NCBI GenBank assembly: GCA_027579435.1
Contig: JANBPK010000909.1
Location: 1-29,043, forward strand
Direction: 5' to 3'
DNA from: Candolleomyces eurysporus
Taxonomy: Eukaryota; Basidiomycota; Agaricomycetes; Agaricales; Psathyrellaceae
DNA length: 29,043 nucleotides
The translations under genes were made by a program, and so were the position numbers. This document shows positions 28,036 to 29,043 of this stretch, one piece after another (within the stretch, counting starts at the first letter, position 1; each line of letters starts with the position of its first letter). Under the pieces are notes generated by a model. That model worked only from the letters and a program-made list of their open reading frames with translations. It had not been told where the DNA came from and did not search any database.

Positions 28036-29043
28036 CGTTTCTCGGCTGGTGGCTGCAGGGCCTCCTTGTCTGACGGCCGCTTCAGGGACAGGGCCGTCGA
28101 CAGGAGCTCATCAAAACAGTTGTTGATGTCAGCGAGCATGGCATTCCAATTGATCCTCGAGTCAAACTGGAACTGGCTAGTGGGACTTGCTGCAGCGCGT
28201 CCCCACCAGAACATAAGTGCCATTAACAATATAAGGCTGTTGGCTCCAAACTTGCAAATGTTGCCCCACGGATTGTGCACAGACGGGTCAGAATACATGG
28301 GTATGGGTAGTACATCAGTGGGTAGGCTGACGCAGAATGGGTGCTGCAAATCCTTCCACCACTTCATAACCGCAAAGCCCAGATCTGCAGGATCAATGAT
28401 GGCGGGTTGATTGATGCTTTTGAAGCTGTTGTTCACAAGCTTCTGCTTGTTTTTTTGCCATTCCTCAGGGTGTAATTGGGGATAGAGACCCTTTTAAGAG
28501 GTTCCCAATGATCAGAGAAGATACCTGGCTAGGAAAGTCTCAACGTACCTTCAATGATTTCTTCCCATATTGAAAGGAACATTCAAGTTGTCCCCAATTT
28601 GCGACGACGGTCTTCCACGGTTCTCTGAGGTTAGGGCAAGACTGGAAATAGCCATATGCAATGATGAACCAATTCAGGGGCTGGATACAACCATCGTCAT
28701 CGTCGTTCTTTGGCAGAGGGGGTGGGTTGCTTCCAATTTTGTTTGACTGCTCCAGGCGTGTCGATGGGACCTGGCGGCAACCAGATCGATGACTTCCAAC
28801 CCCGTTGACTGCCGAAAATGGTTGAGAGGGCTGACCAGCTTCACAATGGTCGCCAGGTTTGCCTGTTGATTGATAGGGAGGTAGCCCNGGGGGGGATGTT
28901 TTCCTTGTTTGTAGACAAGCTAGATCCGAGGGGTACTGCAAGTGGTGCAAAGGATTGTGCATGGTGAGAATTGAGAACACCCTGGTTCGGCTGCAGAGGT
29001 AGAGCTGGCTGTTGGGGTGGACTCAGCCGCTGCAGAGGGATGG
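28036..29043 (-). CDS. hypothetical protein with a Trp-rich WWKDLQ segment, partial
   Basis: At least two exons: about 29010-28549 and 28490-28036, joined by a 58-nt intron (28548-28491) in phase 0; a further donor GTACGT at 28035 implies another exon to the left. The protein has a Pro/Ser/Gln-rich N-terminal part with an NKENIPP-like motif in one frame, then NWFIIAYGYFQ, WKTVVANWGQLE, VMKWWKDLQ and LILLMALMFWW. This order (a helical block with WxxLQ followed by a Trp pair) resembles a widespread mushroom family of hypothetical proteins of unknown function. The frame changes at N28888, inside a C/G homopolymer run, so the N-terminal frame is unreliable. The gene start lies near or beyond the right edge. 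Confidence 0.5.

Noticed and set aside
1..29043. tRNA or rRNA genes
   Set aside because: No A-box/B-box pair with a cloverleaf and no rRNA-like conserved stretch was noticed by eye on either strand; a tRNA scan was not possible.

Overview
The window reads as a gene-poor, repeat-rich stretch of a filamentous basidiomycete genome, most likely an Agaricomycete. The evidence is the very short GT-AG introns (about 50-60 nt), a fungal NACHT-type NLR gene, the 3' part of a KDZ transposase, a chromodomain Ty3/gypsy element and a seven-helix membrane protein of the kind common in mushrooms. Scattered N bases sit mostly in or beside homopolymer runs and coincide with several apparent frame breaks, so part of the damage may be assembly error.

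Left part (1-4500): the tail of an unknown reading frame (1-180), then a four-exon NLR-like STAND NTPase gene (548-2872) whose introns all splice in frame, then the first copy of a duplicated block carrying a small three-exon acidic-protein gene (3488-3920). Middle-left (4500-11000): mostly non-coding sequence, then a second copy of the block with the paralogous gene (8267-8705), then a truncated third copy (about 9740-10778) that ends exactly where a small minus-strand frame starts to be unique.

Middle (12500-18330): a multi-exon gene for an unrecognised helical protein (12569-14541) is split in its first exon by a 596-bp TIR element flanked by TA-type target sites. It is followed by two decayed copies of the clathrin adaptor AP-1 medium (mu) subunit gene, one on each strand and facing each other (14755-15536 plus, 15978-16438 minus), and then by a spliced seven-helix membrane protein gene (16797-18328).

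Right part (18618-29043): a complete LTR retrotransposon on the minus strand (18618-24868) with gag, pol and chromodomain, but with clearly diverged LTRs and no visible target duplication. After it come a decayed KDZ transposase 3' end (25134-26262, minus), about 1.4 kb of degenerate minisatellite DNA built on ATGCACC-like words, and a two-exon minus-strand hypothetical gene that runs towards or past the right edge.

The genes do not form a pathway. The layout looks like an accessory region where an NLR, a membrane receptor-like protein and small duplicated genes persist among transposons and gene relics.
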